DNA of 64,000 nt from contig NC_092333.1 of the NCBI RefSeq assembly GCF_046630445.1, forward strand, positions 311,951,001-312,015,000. The letters run 5' to 3'. Of the stretch, positions 42,929-55,187 are shown one piece after another (position 1 is the stretch's first letter; each line of letters starts with the position of its first letter). The notes under the pieces are model-generated. The model was not told where the DNA came from. It saw only the letters and a list, made by a program, of their open reading frames with translations, and did no database searches. Source of the DNA: Rutidosis leptorrhynchoides. Lineage: Eukaryota > Streptophyta > Magnoliopsida > Asterales > Asteraceae. The position numbers and the translations under genes are program-made.

Positions 42929-43526
42929 CACTATATACATGGACAGCTTGATCAACTTTCAAATGCATGAGATATAGTCATAAATGTAAAAATTTCTTTA
43001 AAGAATATGAATAATAGCAATTATTGTTATGGCAATATTTTTTCAAATTTTATCCGGCCAAGGATTTTTTAGCCCAGGTGTCACATAGCTGTGTGTCATC
43101 CCTACCCGCAGAAAGAAAGAGAGCCTTTCGGTGGTAGAAGTACAATTATACTCAAAATGGTTGTATCGATAATGAGACATGTAGAACTCACTAAAACATC
43201 GAAGCGATGAAACGAATCTACAAAAAATGTCATGACACATATACACAAAATACAAAACAAAACAGAAAACAGATCATAGTGTCCAGCAAAATATCTAAAG
43301 GCGAAAATAATTCATAACTTTTCCTCATGAATTTCATGACGGAAGGCGTATGGCGGAGAATATGTTTTTAATATTCATAACTATAATGATTGCAACGTAC
43401 AATCTCAGTATCTTGAACATTGTTCATTACAATAATCTTACTAAGTTACATCATATCTTTCTAATATACATAACTAAATGGAATATTAAGCGTTATGTAA
43501 AAGCAGATGTATAAAAACATAATGTT
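42929..43526. other. Tat-3 spacer between integrase and antisense gene
   Basis: Noncoding convergent region, unlike the Tat-1/2 spacer in sequence. Contains gtcacatagctgtgtgtcatc, a possible small hairpin near 43080. Confidence 0.4.
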
Positions 43527-45660
43527 TTATTCATTCTGTGGAGTGTAATTCAATACATCATCTATTGTTACATCCGGCCTTTTACACAGATTTTCAAGAT
43601 CTGAAAACTTTATATTTTCTATTGAGGCACCAGCTTCATCAGCTTCTAAAATATCATTTTCATTAATTTTAGATGTGATTACCTCAGGAAGAGGATTTGG
43701 AAGTTCTGGTAGTTTTTTCTTCATAAAGTTGAAAAAATTTAACCGTTCAGCAGATTTTGCAAGGCGGACAAACTCACGGATTCTGTGAGATAGTGCCTGA
43801 CAGTTAAAGACACGCTCTACAAGTGCAGGAATGCCAGTTATCATTCGTTTTTCGTTCTCCTCTTTGGCTTTAAGCTGTTCCTTCAATATGTTATTTTCCT
43901 CAACTAATTTTTCTTTCTCCTTCACTAGTTCATCAATTTTGCTCAGATGCCGCGTTTCTCTGAAAGATAGTACTTTAATTTACTCCTTATATTCCGCCCT
44001 CTGACTGTTGCAATTTTCATAATGCCTCTTCATTGTCTCGTGTTCCCTCTTCATCTCTGTGGCTATTCGTTCAGCCTTGGTTACTTTCTCCTTTTCAGCA
44101 GATAGCTCCTTATTTGTAGTGACTTCACTGTTCTGCAAATCAGATAGGCGTTGAAGGTCATTCAAACCAGAAGCAATGTTCAGAATAATGCTTTGTGCCT
44201 TAACTTTCTTGGCATCTGCATCAGATAAGTTGCTAAAAAATTGCGCTAGTGAAGGGCACACCATGGCATTCAGAAAAGTCATGAAATCTACATACGAATG
44301 TGGTGGTCCTTTTAAAGAGAAGAGAGCATGTTTGTGTCAAGATTGGGAAGCGTAATTTGTTGTTGAGAAGAACTAGGGACAGCTCCCTGTTGAGCAGATG
44401 ACGAAGGAATTTGACCAGTTCTTCTCCTCTTGGCGGAAGGCGGAAGAGTTGCTAAGATAGTGTGTTGATGTGATGCACTAGCTGTTGGAGATAAAGAAAA
44501 ATTGTTACTTATAAAAGAGTTCCAATATGCTTCACAACATTTCAAAGGTGGCATAAAATATAAGGAAGGGTTTGGATTATAAAATCCACCAGTACTGGGT
44601 ATGTAAGAAAACAAGTACAGGTTTTGGTATGGAATTTTTCATAATTCAGTGTTGTCATTTTAATTACCCGAGGTACAACGTTCCCTAGAGGCAATCCGAT
44701 TCATACCTATGTCTTCTTATTCTCCTTCTTCTTCTTCTTCTTCTTCTTCTTCTTCTTCTTCTTCATCTTCCTCCTCCCTCACTTCATCTGTTTTGGGGGT
44801 ATCATCAATAATTTTCTCAGTGCTAAAAGTAAGCTGTGAATAACATGATGATCGCATAGCGGTAAGCGGAGTAATTTCTGCAAAAAATTAAAGCGTCACA
44901 GTGATTAAATGGATAGATACGGAAGAACATTTTATTTAAGCATATATAGCAAAAGTAAATGCTTACTCTTTTTCCCAGCAAGAATACAAGCATAACCTTG
45001 AGAGATATCCCAATCTTGGCTCATGGTTGTCAGCGAAAGCATGTGTTCCCCATATTTAATATCATTAATTTGTTCATCTTTAATCTTTTTAAACAAAAGG
45101 TTTTCTTTGGTGACGAGTTTTGGAAAGGTAACAGAAATGTTATGCGAATATTTGCGCCATACTCGAGTAGCTGAGTATTGTTTATCAATTACATCTTCAT
45201 TTATGAAAATAAATGAAGCATACCAGTTATCGCCAGGATGATCAACTGCAGGTTTCAGAAACCCATGAACTTTATTGAATGTAAACCAACCATTTTCATG
45301 GTGTGCTATGAGTACCAGATGACAAAATATTCGAATTGATGGCTCAATTTTCCTTGCGTGACAATACATTTCAAAAATCAAGATCTTTCGAATTGATGCT
45401 GGCTCGAATTGACCAACAGTAACACCGAAAAATCTGCAAACTTCTAAGAAGAAGGGTGGAAATGGTAAACGTATGCAAAATCTGAAGATTGAATGGCCAT
45501 AAATGGCAACTTTGCCAGGGGGCGGTGAACAGGCTCTGGCATTAATTGCAGGAATCACTGGTTCAACACCAGCTAATCTAGGGAAATGTTGCAGTAGCTC
45601 GCTTAAATATCTCTCATTTACTCTGCTAGGAATAGCTGCAACATCCTTTATGGCTGCCAT
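43527..45660 (-). pseudogene. Tat-3 antisense gene: Transposase_28-like domain plus coiled coil, decayed
   Basis: Exon 1 from the ATG at 45660 to 44967 (694 nt, phase 1 as in Tat-2) encodes the Transposase_28-like domain: FPPFFLEVCRFFGVTVGQ, KILIFEMYC, NGWFTF. Intron GTAAGC...TTGCAG leads to exon 2 at 44877, which has an expanded glutamate run (a TTC tract on plus at 44725-44764) ending in a TAA. Later segments are a Pro/Ser-rich piece with KRRRTG (44312-44614) and a coiled coil (43980-44282 and 43527-43925, one frame split by a TAA near 43980). Same order as the Tat-2 gene, so the same gene, now broken. Confidence 0.65.
44725..44764. repeat. (TTC)n tract encoding polyglutamate on the minus strand
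   Basis: About 13 units in exon 2 of the antisense gene. Confidence 0.9.
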
Positions 45661-46070
45661 TAATGTTGTAATGAAACAGAAAATAAAGAAGGTATTAATG
45701 GAAGAAGATGAATACTGTAGAAGGAAGTTGTAAAAGTGAATTATCTGTTAGGGTTTATGATGGTTAAAAGTAAGAAGATATAACAGCTGTAGTTAGTGGT
45801 GAATTGGGGGTTTTGTTTTCAGCCACACACGTGTAAGGACAAGATAAAAAGGTGAGTACATCGAAGAGTCCTTTTACAGCTAAGAGGCGCGTGTGATATT
45901 TTAGCAATCATCATGTTGTCAGTAAAATTCGCCTATCATTTAATGCCTGTGGTGTGATTCCCAGTGCGAAAGGAAAAGGTGAAATGTGAAGATTTTAGTT
46001 GGCATGCGTTATCAAAAGTTTAACAACTTAATCATTTTTCAAATGCTTAAGTCCTTAAACTGAGGGGACT
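45661..46070. other. Tat-3 antisense upstream region and polypurine tract
   Basis: No credible ORF. Ends in aaactgaggggact, the polypurine tract before the LTR. A minus-strand tatatc near 45779-45784 is a weak TATA candidate. Confidence 0.45.
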
Positions 46071-46166
46071 TAATGGTGTATCCTATCGTATACACACATA
46101 AACGGCATAATGGTTGCATAAAAATAGCATCAGGAAGGCTGGAAACAACAGTTTTGTGGAATTATC
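46071..46166 (+). repeat. Tat-3 3' LTR, left part
   Basis: taatggtgtatcctatcg to gtggaattatc; interrupted by the Tekay element at 46167. Its last five bases, ttatc, are the Tekay target site. Confidence 0.88.
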
Positions 46167-49100
46167 TGAAATGTCCCGTTCTTATTGATTAAAAACGTTC
46201 CATATTAATTGATTTCGTTGCGAGGTTTTGACCTCTATATGAGACGTTTTTCAAAGACTGCATTCATTTCAAAACAAACCATAACCTTTATTTCATCAAT
46301 AAAGGTTTAAAAAGCTTTACGTAGATTATCAAATAATGATAATCTAAAATATCCTGTTTACACACGACCATCACATAATGGTTTACAATACAAATATGTT
46401 ACAACAAAATAAGTTTCTTGAATGCAGTTTTTACACAATATCATACAAGCATGGACTCCAAATCTCGTCCTTATTTAAGTATGCGATAGCGAAAGCTCTT
46501 AATAATCACCTGAGAATAAACATGCTTAAAACGTCAACAAAAATGTTGGTGAGTTATAGGTTTAACCTATATATATCAAATCATAATAATAGACCACAAG
46601 ATTTCATATTTCAATACACATCCCATACATAGAGATAAAAATCATTCATATGGTGAACACCTGGTAACCGACATTAACAAGATGCATATATAAGAATATC
46701 CCCATCATTCCGGGACACCCTTCGGATATGATATAAATTTCGAAGTACTAAAGCATTCGGTACTTTGGATGGGGTTTGTTAGGCCCAATAGATCTATCTT
46801 TAGGATTCGCGTCAATTAGGGTGTCTGTTCCCTAATTCTTAGATTACCAGACTTAATAAAAAGGCGCATATTCGATTTCGATAATTCAACCATAGAATGT
46901 AGTTTCACGTACTTGTGTCTATTTTGTAAATCATTTATAAAACCTGCATGTATTCTCATCCCAAAAATATTAGATTTTAAAAGTGGGACTATAACTCACT
47001 TTCACAGATTTTTACTTCGTCGGGAAGTAAGACTTGGCCACTGTTGATTCACGAACCTATAACAATATATACATATATATCAAAGTATGTTCAAAATATA
47101 TTTACAACACTTTTAATATATTTTGATGTTTTAAGTTTATTAAGTCAGCTGTCCTCGTTAGTAACCTACAACTAGTTGTCCACAGTTAGATGTACAGAAA
47201 TAAATCGATAAATATTATCTTGAATCAATCCACGACCTAGTGTATACGTATCTCAGTATTGATCACAACTCAAACTATATATATTTTGGAATCAACCTCA
47301 ACCCTGTATAGCTAACTCCAACATTCACATATAGAGTGTCTATGGTTGTTCCGAAATATATATAGATGTGTCGATATGATAGGTCGAAACATTGTATACG
47401 TATCTATGGTATCTCAAGATTACATAATATACAATACAAGTTGATTAAGTTATGGTTGGAATAGATTTGTTACCATTTTTCACGTAGCTAAAATGAGAAA
47501 AATTATCCAATCTTGTTTTACCCATAACTTCTTCATTTTAAATCCGTTTTGAGTGAATCAAATTGCTATGGTTTCATATTGAACTCTATTTTATGAATCT
47601 AAACAGAAAAAGTATAGGTTTATAGTCGGAAAAATAAGTTACAAGTCGTTTTTGTAAAGTTAGTCATTTCAGTCGAAAGAACGACGTCTAGATGACCATT
47701 TTAGAAAACATACTTCCACTTTGAGTTTAACCATAATTTTTGGATATAGTTTCATGTTCATAATAAAAATCATTTTCTCAGAATAACAACTTTTAAATCA
47801 AAGTTTATCATAGTTTTTAATTAACTAACCCAAAACAGCCCGCGGTGTTACTACGACGGCGTAAATCCGGTTTTACTGTGTTTTTCGTGTTTCCAGGTTT
47901 TAAATCATTAAGTTAGCATATCATATAGATATAGAAAATGTGTTTATTTGATTTTAAAAGTCAAGTTAGAAGGATTAACTTTTATTTGCGAACAAGTTTA
48001 GAATTAACTAAACTATGTTCTAGTGATTACAAGTTTAAACTTCGAATAAGATAGCTTTATATGTATGAATCGAATGATGTTATGAACATCATTACTACCT
48101 TAAGTTCCTTGGATAAACCTACTAGAAAAGAGAAAAATGGATCTAGCTTCAACGGATCCTTGGATGGCTCGAAGTTCTTGAAGCAGAATCATGACACGAA
48201 AACAAGTTCAAGTAAGATTATCACTTGAAATAAGATTGTTATAGTTATAGAAATTGAACCAAAGTTTGAATATGATTATTACCTTGTATTAGAATGATAA
48301 CCTACTATAAGAAACAAAGATTTGTTGAGGTTGGATGATCACCTTACAAGATTGGAAGTGAGCTAGCAAACTTGAAAGTATTCTTGATTTTATGTAACTA
48401 GAACTTGTAGAATTTATGAAGAACACTTAGAACTTGAAGATAGAACTTGAGAGAGATCAATTAGATGAAGAAAATTAAAGAATGAAAGTATTTGTAGGTG
48501 TTTTTGGTCGTTGGTGTATGGATTAGATATAAAGGATATGTAATTTTGTTTTCATGTAAATAAGTCATGAATGATTACTCTTATTTTTGTAATTTTATGA
48601 GATATTTCATGCTAGTTGCCAAATGATGGTTCCCACATGTGTTAGGTGACTCACATGGGCTGCTAAAAGCTGATCATTGGAGTGTATATACCAATAGTAC
48701 ATACATCTAAAAGCTGTGTATTTTACGAGTACGAATACGGGTGCATACGAGTAGAATTGTTGATGAAACTGAACGAGGATGTAATTGTAAACATTTTTGT
48801 TAAGTAGAAGTATTTTGATAAGTGTATTGAAGTCTTTCAAAAGTGTATAAATACATATTAAAACACTACATGTATATACATTTTAACTGAGTCGTTAAGT
48901 CATCGTTAGTCGTTACATGTAAGTGTTGTTTTGAAACCTTTAGGTTAACGATCTTGTTAAATGTTGTTAACCCAATGTTTATAATATCAAATGAGATTTT
49001 AAATTATTATATTATCATGATATTATCATGTATGAATATCTCTTAATATGATATATATACATTAAATGTCTTTACAACGATAATCGTTACATATATGTCT

Positions 49101-49418
49101 CGTTTAAAAATCATTAAGTTAGTAGTCTTGTTTTTACATATGTAGTTCATTGTTAATATACTTAATAATATGTTTACTTATCATAGTATCATGTTAACTA
49201 TATATATATATCCATATATATGTCATCATATAGTTTTTACAAGTTTTAACGTTCGTGAATCACCGGTCAACTTGGGTGGTCAATTGTCTATATGAAACAT
49301 ATTTCAATTAATCAAGTCTTAACAAGTTTGATTGCTTAACATGTTGGAAACATTTAATCATGTAAATATCAATCTCAATTAATATATATATATACATGGA
49401 AAAGTTCGGGTCACTACA
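46167..49418 (-). repeat. Tekay 3' LTR (left)
   Basis: Plus strand tgaaatgtcccgttc...ttcgggtcactaca. The 84-aa frame at 46378-46632 recurs in other copies because the LTR is repeated, and is not evidence of a gene. Confidence 0.93.
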
Positions 49419-49453
49419 GTACCTACTCGTTAAATAAATTTCGTCCCGAAATT
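49419..49453 (-). other. Tekay polypurine tract region
   Basis: On minus: aatttcgggacgaaattt, then aacgagtaggtac just before the LTR. Confidence 0.6.
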
Positions 49454-52400
49454 TTAAGCTGTTGAAGGTGTTGACGAATCTTCTGGAAATAGATTCGGGT
49501 ATTTCTTCTTCATCTGATCTTCACGCTCCCAGGTGAACTCGGGTCCTCTATGAGCATTCCATCGAACCTTAACAATTGGTATCTTGTTTTGCTTAAGTCT
49601 TTTAACCTCACGATCCCTTATTTCGACGGGTTCTTCGATGAATTGAAGTTTTTCGTTGATTTGGATTTCATCTAACGGAATAGTGAGATCTTCTTTAGCA
49701 AAACATTTCTTCAAATTCGAGACGTGGAAAGTGTTATGTACAGCCACGAGTTATTGAGGTAACTCAAGTCGGTAAGCTACTGGTCCGACACGATCAATAA
49801 TCTTGAATGGTCTAATATACCTTGGATTTAATTTCCCTCGTTTACCAAATCGAACAACGCCTTTCCAAGGTGCAACTTTAAGCATGACCATCTCTCCAAT
49901 TTCAAATTCTATATCTTTTCTTTTAATGTCAGCGTAGCTCTTTTGTCGACTTTGGGCGGTTTTCAACCGTTGTTGAATTTGGATGATCTTCTCGGTAGTT
50001 TCTTGTATAATCTCCGGACCCGTAATCTGTCTATCCCCCACTTCACTCCAATAAATCGAAGACCTGCACTTTCTACCATAAAGTGCTTCAAACGGCGCCA
50101 TCTCAATGCTTGAATGGTAGCTGTTGTTGTAGGAAAATTCTGCTAACGGTAGATGTCGATCCCAACTGTTTCCGAAATCAATAACAAATGCTCGTAGCAT
50201 GTCTTCAAGCGTTTGTATCGTCCTTTCACTCTGCCCATCAGTTTGTGGATGATAGGCAGTACTCATGTCTAGACGAGTTCCTAATGCTTGCTGTAATGTC
50301 TGCCAGAATCTTGAAATAAATCTGCCATCCCTATCAGAGATAATAGAGATTGGTATTCCATGTCTGGAGATGACTTCCTTCAAATACAGTCGTGCTAACT
50401 TCTCCATCTTGTCATCTTCTCTTATTGGCAGGAAGTGTGCTGATTTGGTGAGACGATCAACTATTACCCAAATAGTATCAAAACCACTTGCAGTCCTTGG
50501 CAATTTAGTGATGAAATCCATGGTAATGTTTTCCCATTTCCATTCCGGGATTTCGGGTTGTTGAAGTAGACCTGATGGTTTATGATGCTCATCTTTAACC
50601 TTAGAAAACGTCAAACATTCTCCTACATATTTAGCAACATCGGCTTTCATACCCGGCCAACAAAAATGTATCTTGAGATCCTTGTACATCTTCCCCGTTC
50701 CAGGATGTATTGAGTATCTGGTTTTATGAGCTTCTCTAAGTACCATTTCTCTCATATCTCCAAATTTTGGTACCCAAATCCTTTCAGCCCTATACCGGGT
50801 TCCGTCTTCCCGAATATTAAGATGCTTCTCCGATCCTTTGGGTATTTCATCCTTTAAATTTCCCTCTTTTAAAACTCCTTGCTGCGCCTCCTTTATTTGA
50901 GTAGTAAGGTTATTATGAATCATTATATTCATAGATTTTACTCGAATGGGTTCTTTGTCCTTCCTGCTCAAGGCATCGGCTACCACATTTTCCTTCCCCG
51001 GGTGGTAACGAATCTTAAAGTCGTAATCATTCAACAATTCAATCCACCTACGATGCCTCATATTCAGTTGTTTCTGATTAAATATGTGTTGAAGACTTTT
51101 GTGGTCGGTATATATAATACTTTTGACCCCATATAAGTAGTGCCTCCAAGTCTTTAATGCAAAAACAACCGCGCCTAATTCCAAATCATGCGTCGTATAA
51201 TTTTGTTCGTGAATCTTCAATTGTCTAGACGCATAAGCAATCACCTTCGTTCGTTGCATTAATACACAACCGAGACCTTGCTTTGATGCGTCACAATAAA
51301 TCACAAAATCATCATTCCCTTCAGGCAATGACAATATAGGTGCCGTAGTTAGCTTTTTCTTCAATAACTGAAACGCTTTCTCTTGTTCATCATTCCATTC
51401 AAATTTCTTCCCTTTATGCGTTAATGCAGTCAAGGGTTTTGCTATTCTGGAAAAGTCTTGGATGAACCTTCTGTAGTAACCAGCTAGTCCTAAAAACTGG
51501 CGTATGTGTTTCGGAGTTTTCGGGGTTTCCCACTTTTCAACAGTTTCTATCTTTGCCGGATCCACCCTAATACCTTATTTGTTCACTATGTGACCGAGGA
51601 ATTGAACTTCTTCCAACCAAAATGCACACTTTGAAAACTTAGCGTACAATTCTTCCTTCCTCAATACTTCTAACACCTTTCTCAAATGTTCACCGTGTTC
51701 TTGGTCATTCTTTGAGTAAATAAGTACGTCATCAATGAAAACAATGACAAACTTGTCAAGGTATGGTCCACACACTCGGTTCATAAGGTCCATGAACACA
51801 GCTGGTGCATTAGTTAAACCAAACGGCATGACCATAAACTCGTAATGACCGTAACGTGTTCTGAAAGCAGTCTTTGAAATATCATCTTCTTTCACCCGCA
51901 TTTGATGATACCCGAAACGTAAGTCAATCTTTGAATAAACAGACGAGCCTTGTAGTTGATCAAATAAGTCATCGATTCTCGATAGTGGGTAGCGGTTCTT
52001 GATGGTAAGTTTATTCAACTCTCGGTAGTCGATACACAACCTGAATGTACCATCTTTCTTCTTGACAAACAAAACAGGAGCTCCCCACGGTGATGTGCTT
52101 GGTCGAATGAAACCACGCTCTAAAAGTTCTTGTAATTGGCTTTGCAGTTCTTTCATCTCACTGGGTGCGAGTCTATAAGGAGCACGAGCTATTGGTGCAG
52201 CTCCTGGTACAAGATCTATTTGAAATTTAACGGATCGATGTGGGGGTAATCCCGGTAATTCTTTCGGAAATACATCGGGAAATTCTTTTGCAATGGGAAC
52301 ATCATTGATGCTCTTTTCTTCAGTTTGTACTTTCTCGACGTGTGCTAGAATAGCATAGCAACCTTTTCTTATTAGTTTTTGTGCCTTCAAATTACTAATA

Positions 52401-54025
52401 AGATGTAGCTTCATGTTGCCCTTTTCTCCGTACACCATTAAGGGTTTTCCTTTTTCTCGTATAATGCGAATTGCATTTTTGTAACAAACGATCTCTGCTT
52501 TCACTTATTTCAACCAGTCCATACCGATTATCACATCAAAACTCCCTAACTCTACTGGTATCAAATCAATCTTAAATGTTTCGCTAACCAGTTTAATTTC
52601 TCGATTCCGACATATATTATCTGCTGAAATTAATTTACCATTTGCTAATTCGAGTAAAAATTTACTATCCAAAGGCGTCAATGGACAACTTAATTTAGCA
52701 CAAAACTCTCTACTCATATAGCTTCTACCCGCACCCGAATCAAATAAAACGTAAGCAGATTTATTGTCAATATGAAACGTACCCGTAACAAGCTCCGGGT
52801 CTTCCTGTGCCTCTGCCGCATTAATATTGAAAACTCTTCCGCGGCCTTGTCCATTCGTGTTCTCCTGGTTCGGGCAATTTCTAATAATGTGGCCTGGTTT
52901 TCCACATTTATAACAAACTACATTGGCATAACTTGCTCCGACACTACTTGATCCACCATTACTCGTTCCGACACCATTTGTTCCTTTCGTTCTATTAACC
53001 CCTGGTCCGTAGACCTCACACTTCGCCGCGCTATGACCATTTCTTTTATACTTGTTGCAAAATTTGGTGCAGAACCCCGAGTGATACTTTTCACACCTTT
53101 GGCATAGCTGCTTCTGATTGTTGTTGTTGTTACGGTTATTATTGTTGTTGGGATGATTGTTGTAGTTGCTGTTGTTGTTGTTGTTGTTGTTGGGCCGTTT
53201 GTTGTAGTTGCAATTGATGTTGCGATTGTTGGGATAATTGTTGCGATTATTTTTGTAATTGCTGTTGTTGTTGTATTGGTGATTCTTATCACCGTTTTCC
53301 TCCCACTTTCTTTTGACTTGCTTCACATTGGCCTCTTCAGCAGTCTGTTCTTTAATTATTTCTTCAATCTGGTTCACTAGTTTGTGAGCCATTCTACATG
53401 CCTGTTGTATAGAGGCGGGCTCGTGTGAACTTATATCTTCTTGGATTCTTTCCGGTAATCCTTTCACAAACACGTCAATCTTCTCTTCCTCATCTTCGAA
53501 TGCTCCCGGACACAATAGGCCCAATTCTGTGAATCGTCTTTCGTACGTGGTAATATCAAATCCTTGGGTTCATAACCCTCTAAGTTCTGTCTTGAGCTTA
53601 TTGACCTCGGTTCTGGGACGGTACTTCTCGTTCATCAAGTGCTTGAATGCTGACCACGGTAGTGCGTACGCATCGTCTTGTCCCACTTGCTCAAGATAGG
53701 TATTCCACCATGTTAACGCAGAACCTGTGAAGGTATGCGTAGCGTACTTCACTTTGTCCTCTTCAGTACACTTACTTATGGCAAACACCGATTCGACCTT
53801 CTCGGTCCACCATTTCAATTTGATCGGTCCTTCGGTTCCATCAAATTCCAAAGGTTTGCAGGCAGTGAATTCTTTGTAGGTGCATCCTACACGATTTCCT
53901 GTACTGCTAGATCCAAGGTTATTGTTGGTATGTAGCGCAGCCTGTACTGCGGCTATGTTTGAAGCTAGAAAAGTACGGAATTCCTCTTCATTCATATTCA
54001 CGGTGTGTCGAGTAGTCGGTGCCAT
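49454..54025 (-). pseudogene. Tekay gag-pol polyprotein with chromodomain-like tail, four in-frame stops
   Basis: One frame from the ATG at 54025 (MAPTTRHTVNM) to 49454, about 1520 codons, no frameshift. Gag capsid (TGSALTWWNTYLEQ), an Asn-rich linker, a knuckle-like CNKYKRNGHSAAKC in which an expected Cys is Tyr, a good CCHC knuckle (CYKCGKPGHIIRNC), protease (LFDSGAGRSYM), RT (LCIDYRELN, active site FIDD), RNase H (YCDASKQGLG), integrase (HHCC with CLTFSK where the second Cys is Phe; MDFITKL, SDRDGRF, SERTIQTLEDM) and a chromodomain-like tail ([14 protein letters not shown]). Stops: TGA at about 53570, TAA at about 52505, about 51575 and about 49750. At the last one the Tat-1 Tekay fragment has CAA, so it is CAA to TAA. 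Confidence 0.93.
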
Positions 54026-54366
54026 TTCCTTCAAAATAGTCAAATGGAACAAGTTAATCATACAGAATATTAAGAGTAGTTAATAGTATTTCGTAGCATA
54101 ATATGAACTCATTTATAAAAGCTTTTTCTTCATATTAGCGTTTTATAAGTTTAAATTCGGGTAGTACCTACCCGTTAAGTTCATACTTAGTTGCTAATAT
54201 ACAATTCAACTACTACAATTCTATATGAAAAACTGATTATAATAATATTTCATGTTCAAACTTTTACACAATATTTTACAAACTTACAATACCGCTTATT
54301 TTACATATAGCATGAAATATAGCACACAATAAATTTGATACAAGATGGTTGTGAAGATAATTCTAG
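54026..54366. other. Tekay spacer between F-box ORF and gag
   Basis: Noncoding, AT-rich. Contains gtacctacccgttaagttc near 54165, a copy of the polypurine-like string, also found at about 33870 in family B. This could mark an old internal junction. Confidence 0.45.
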
Positions 54367-55050
54367 CTAGTACATAAGTCGTTCAGCAAAGGCAATAAAG
54401 ACACGTAATTCATACGTCCAGAAACAAGTCATGCATTCTGGTTTTACTAGGATTACTTCCCATCCTTGGTCTTGTGGAACATAACCGTTATGGCCGTTGA
54501 TAAGACAGCGTGTTGTAACGTCATCAAAGGGACGAGGGTTACGTAATGTCCAACAGTCCCGTAACAATCTAAAAACCTCATTTCTTACCCCAATTACCGA
54601 CTCCGTCACTTGTGGGAACGTTTTGTTTAATAGTTGTAGCCCGATGTTCTTGTTCTCACTTTGGTGAGAAGCGAACATTACTAATCCGTAAGCATAACAT
54701 GCTTCTTTATGTTGCATGTTAGCCGCTTTTTCTAAATCACGAAGTCCAATATTCGGATATATTAAGTCAAAATAATTTCTTAACCCATTGCGTAAAATAG
54801 CATTTGGGTTCCCCGCAATATATGCGTCAAAGTAAACACATCGTAACTTATGGATTTCCCAATGTGATATCCCCCATCTTTCGATCGAAAGCCTTTTATA
54901 AACCAAGGCATTCTTGGAACGTTCTTCGAATGTCTTACAAATTGATCTCGCCTTAAATAGTTGTGCCGAAGAATTCTGACCAACTCTAGACAAGATTTCA
55001 TCAATCATGTCTCCGGGTAGGTCTCTTAAAATATTGGGTTGTCTATCCAT
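54367..55050 (-). CDS. F-box protein ORF carried by the Tekay element (227 aa)
   Basis: An uninterrupted 228-codon ORF upstream of gag, in the element's sense. The F-box lies at about residues 8-50 (LRDLPGDMIDEILSRVG, then LFKARSICKTFEE and YKRLSIE). A Sel1-like segment follows (about 98-140: LEKAANMQHKEACYAYGLVM). A C-terminal Cys/Trp cluster (KPECMTCFWTYELRVFIAF) ends the protein. This order recalls Arabidopsis F-box proteins of the At2g35280/At1g67623 type. F-box proteins join SKP1 and cullin-1 in ubiquitin ligases; here the target is unknown. It is intact while gag-pol has four stops. It lacks introns, as expected for sequence carried through RNA. Captured host gene is the likely origin, an inference. 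Confidence 0.8.
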   Translation of the reverse strand: MDRQPNILRDLPGDMIDEILSRVGQNSSAQLFKARSICKTFEERSKNALVYKRLSIERWGISHWEIHKLRCVYFDAYIAGNPNAILRNGLRNYFDLIYPNIGLRDLEKAANMQHKEACYAYGLVMFASHQSENKNIGLQLLNKTFPQVTESVIGVRNEVFRLLRDCWTLRNPRPFDDVTTRCLINGHNGYVPQDQGWEVILVKPECMTCFWTYELRVFIAFAERLMY

Positions 55051-55187
55051 TTTGTGTTTTTATACTGTAAAATAGACAAGAGTTAGATTCATAAAAAAAA
55101 TACTTATTAATACAAGCAATTTTTACATATATCATAAAGCATAAGCACACTATATTACATATATTACACCACACGAATACAACTATC

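Noticed and set aside
46378..46632. 84-aa ORF recurring at 8915-9169 and 56211-56528
   Set aside because: Recurs only because it lies in the Tekay LTR; it overlaps the LTR 3' region and its end differs between copies.
52918..53292. Thr/Ile-rich minus-strand ORF and Val-rich plus-strand ORF at 53153-53380
   Set aside because: Other frames of the Asn-rich gag linker of the Tekay element.
49454..54025. Programmed recoding at the four in-frame stops of gag-pol
   Set aside because: Four stops in different domains, one shown to be CAA to TAA by comparison with the Tekay fragment in Tat-1; decay is simpler.
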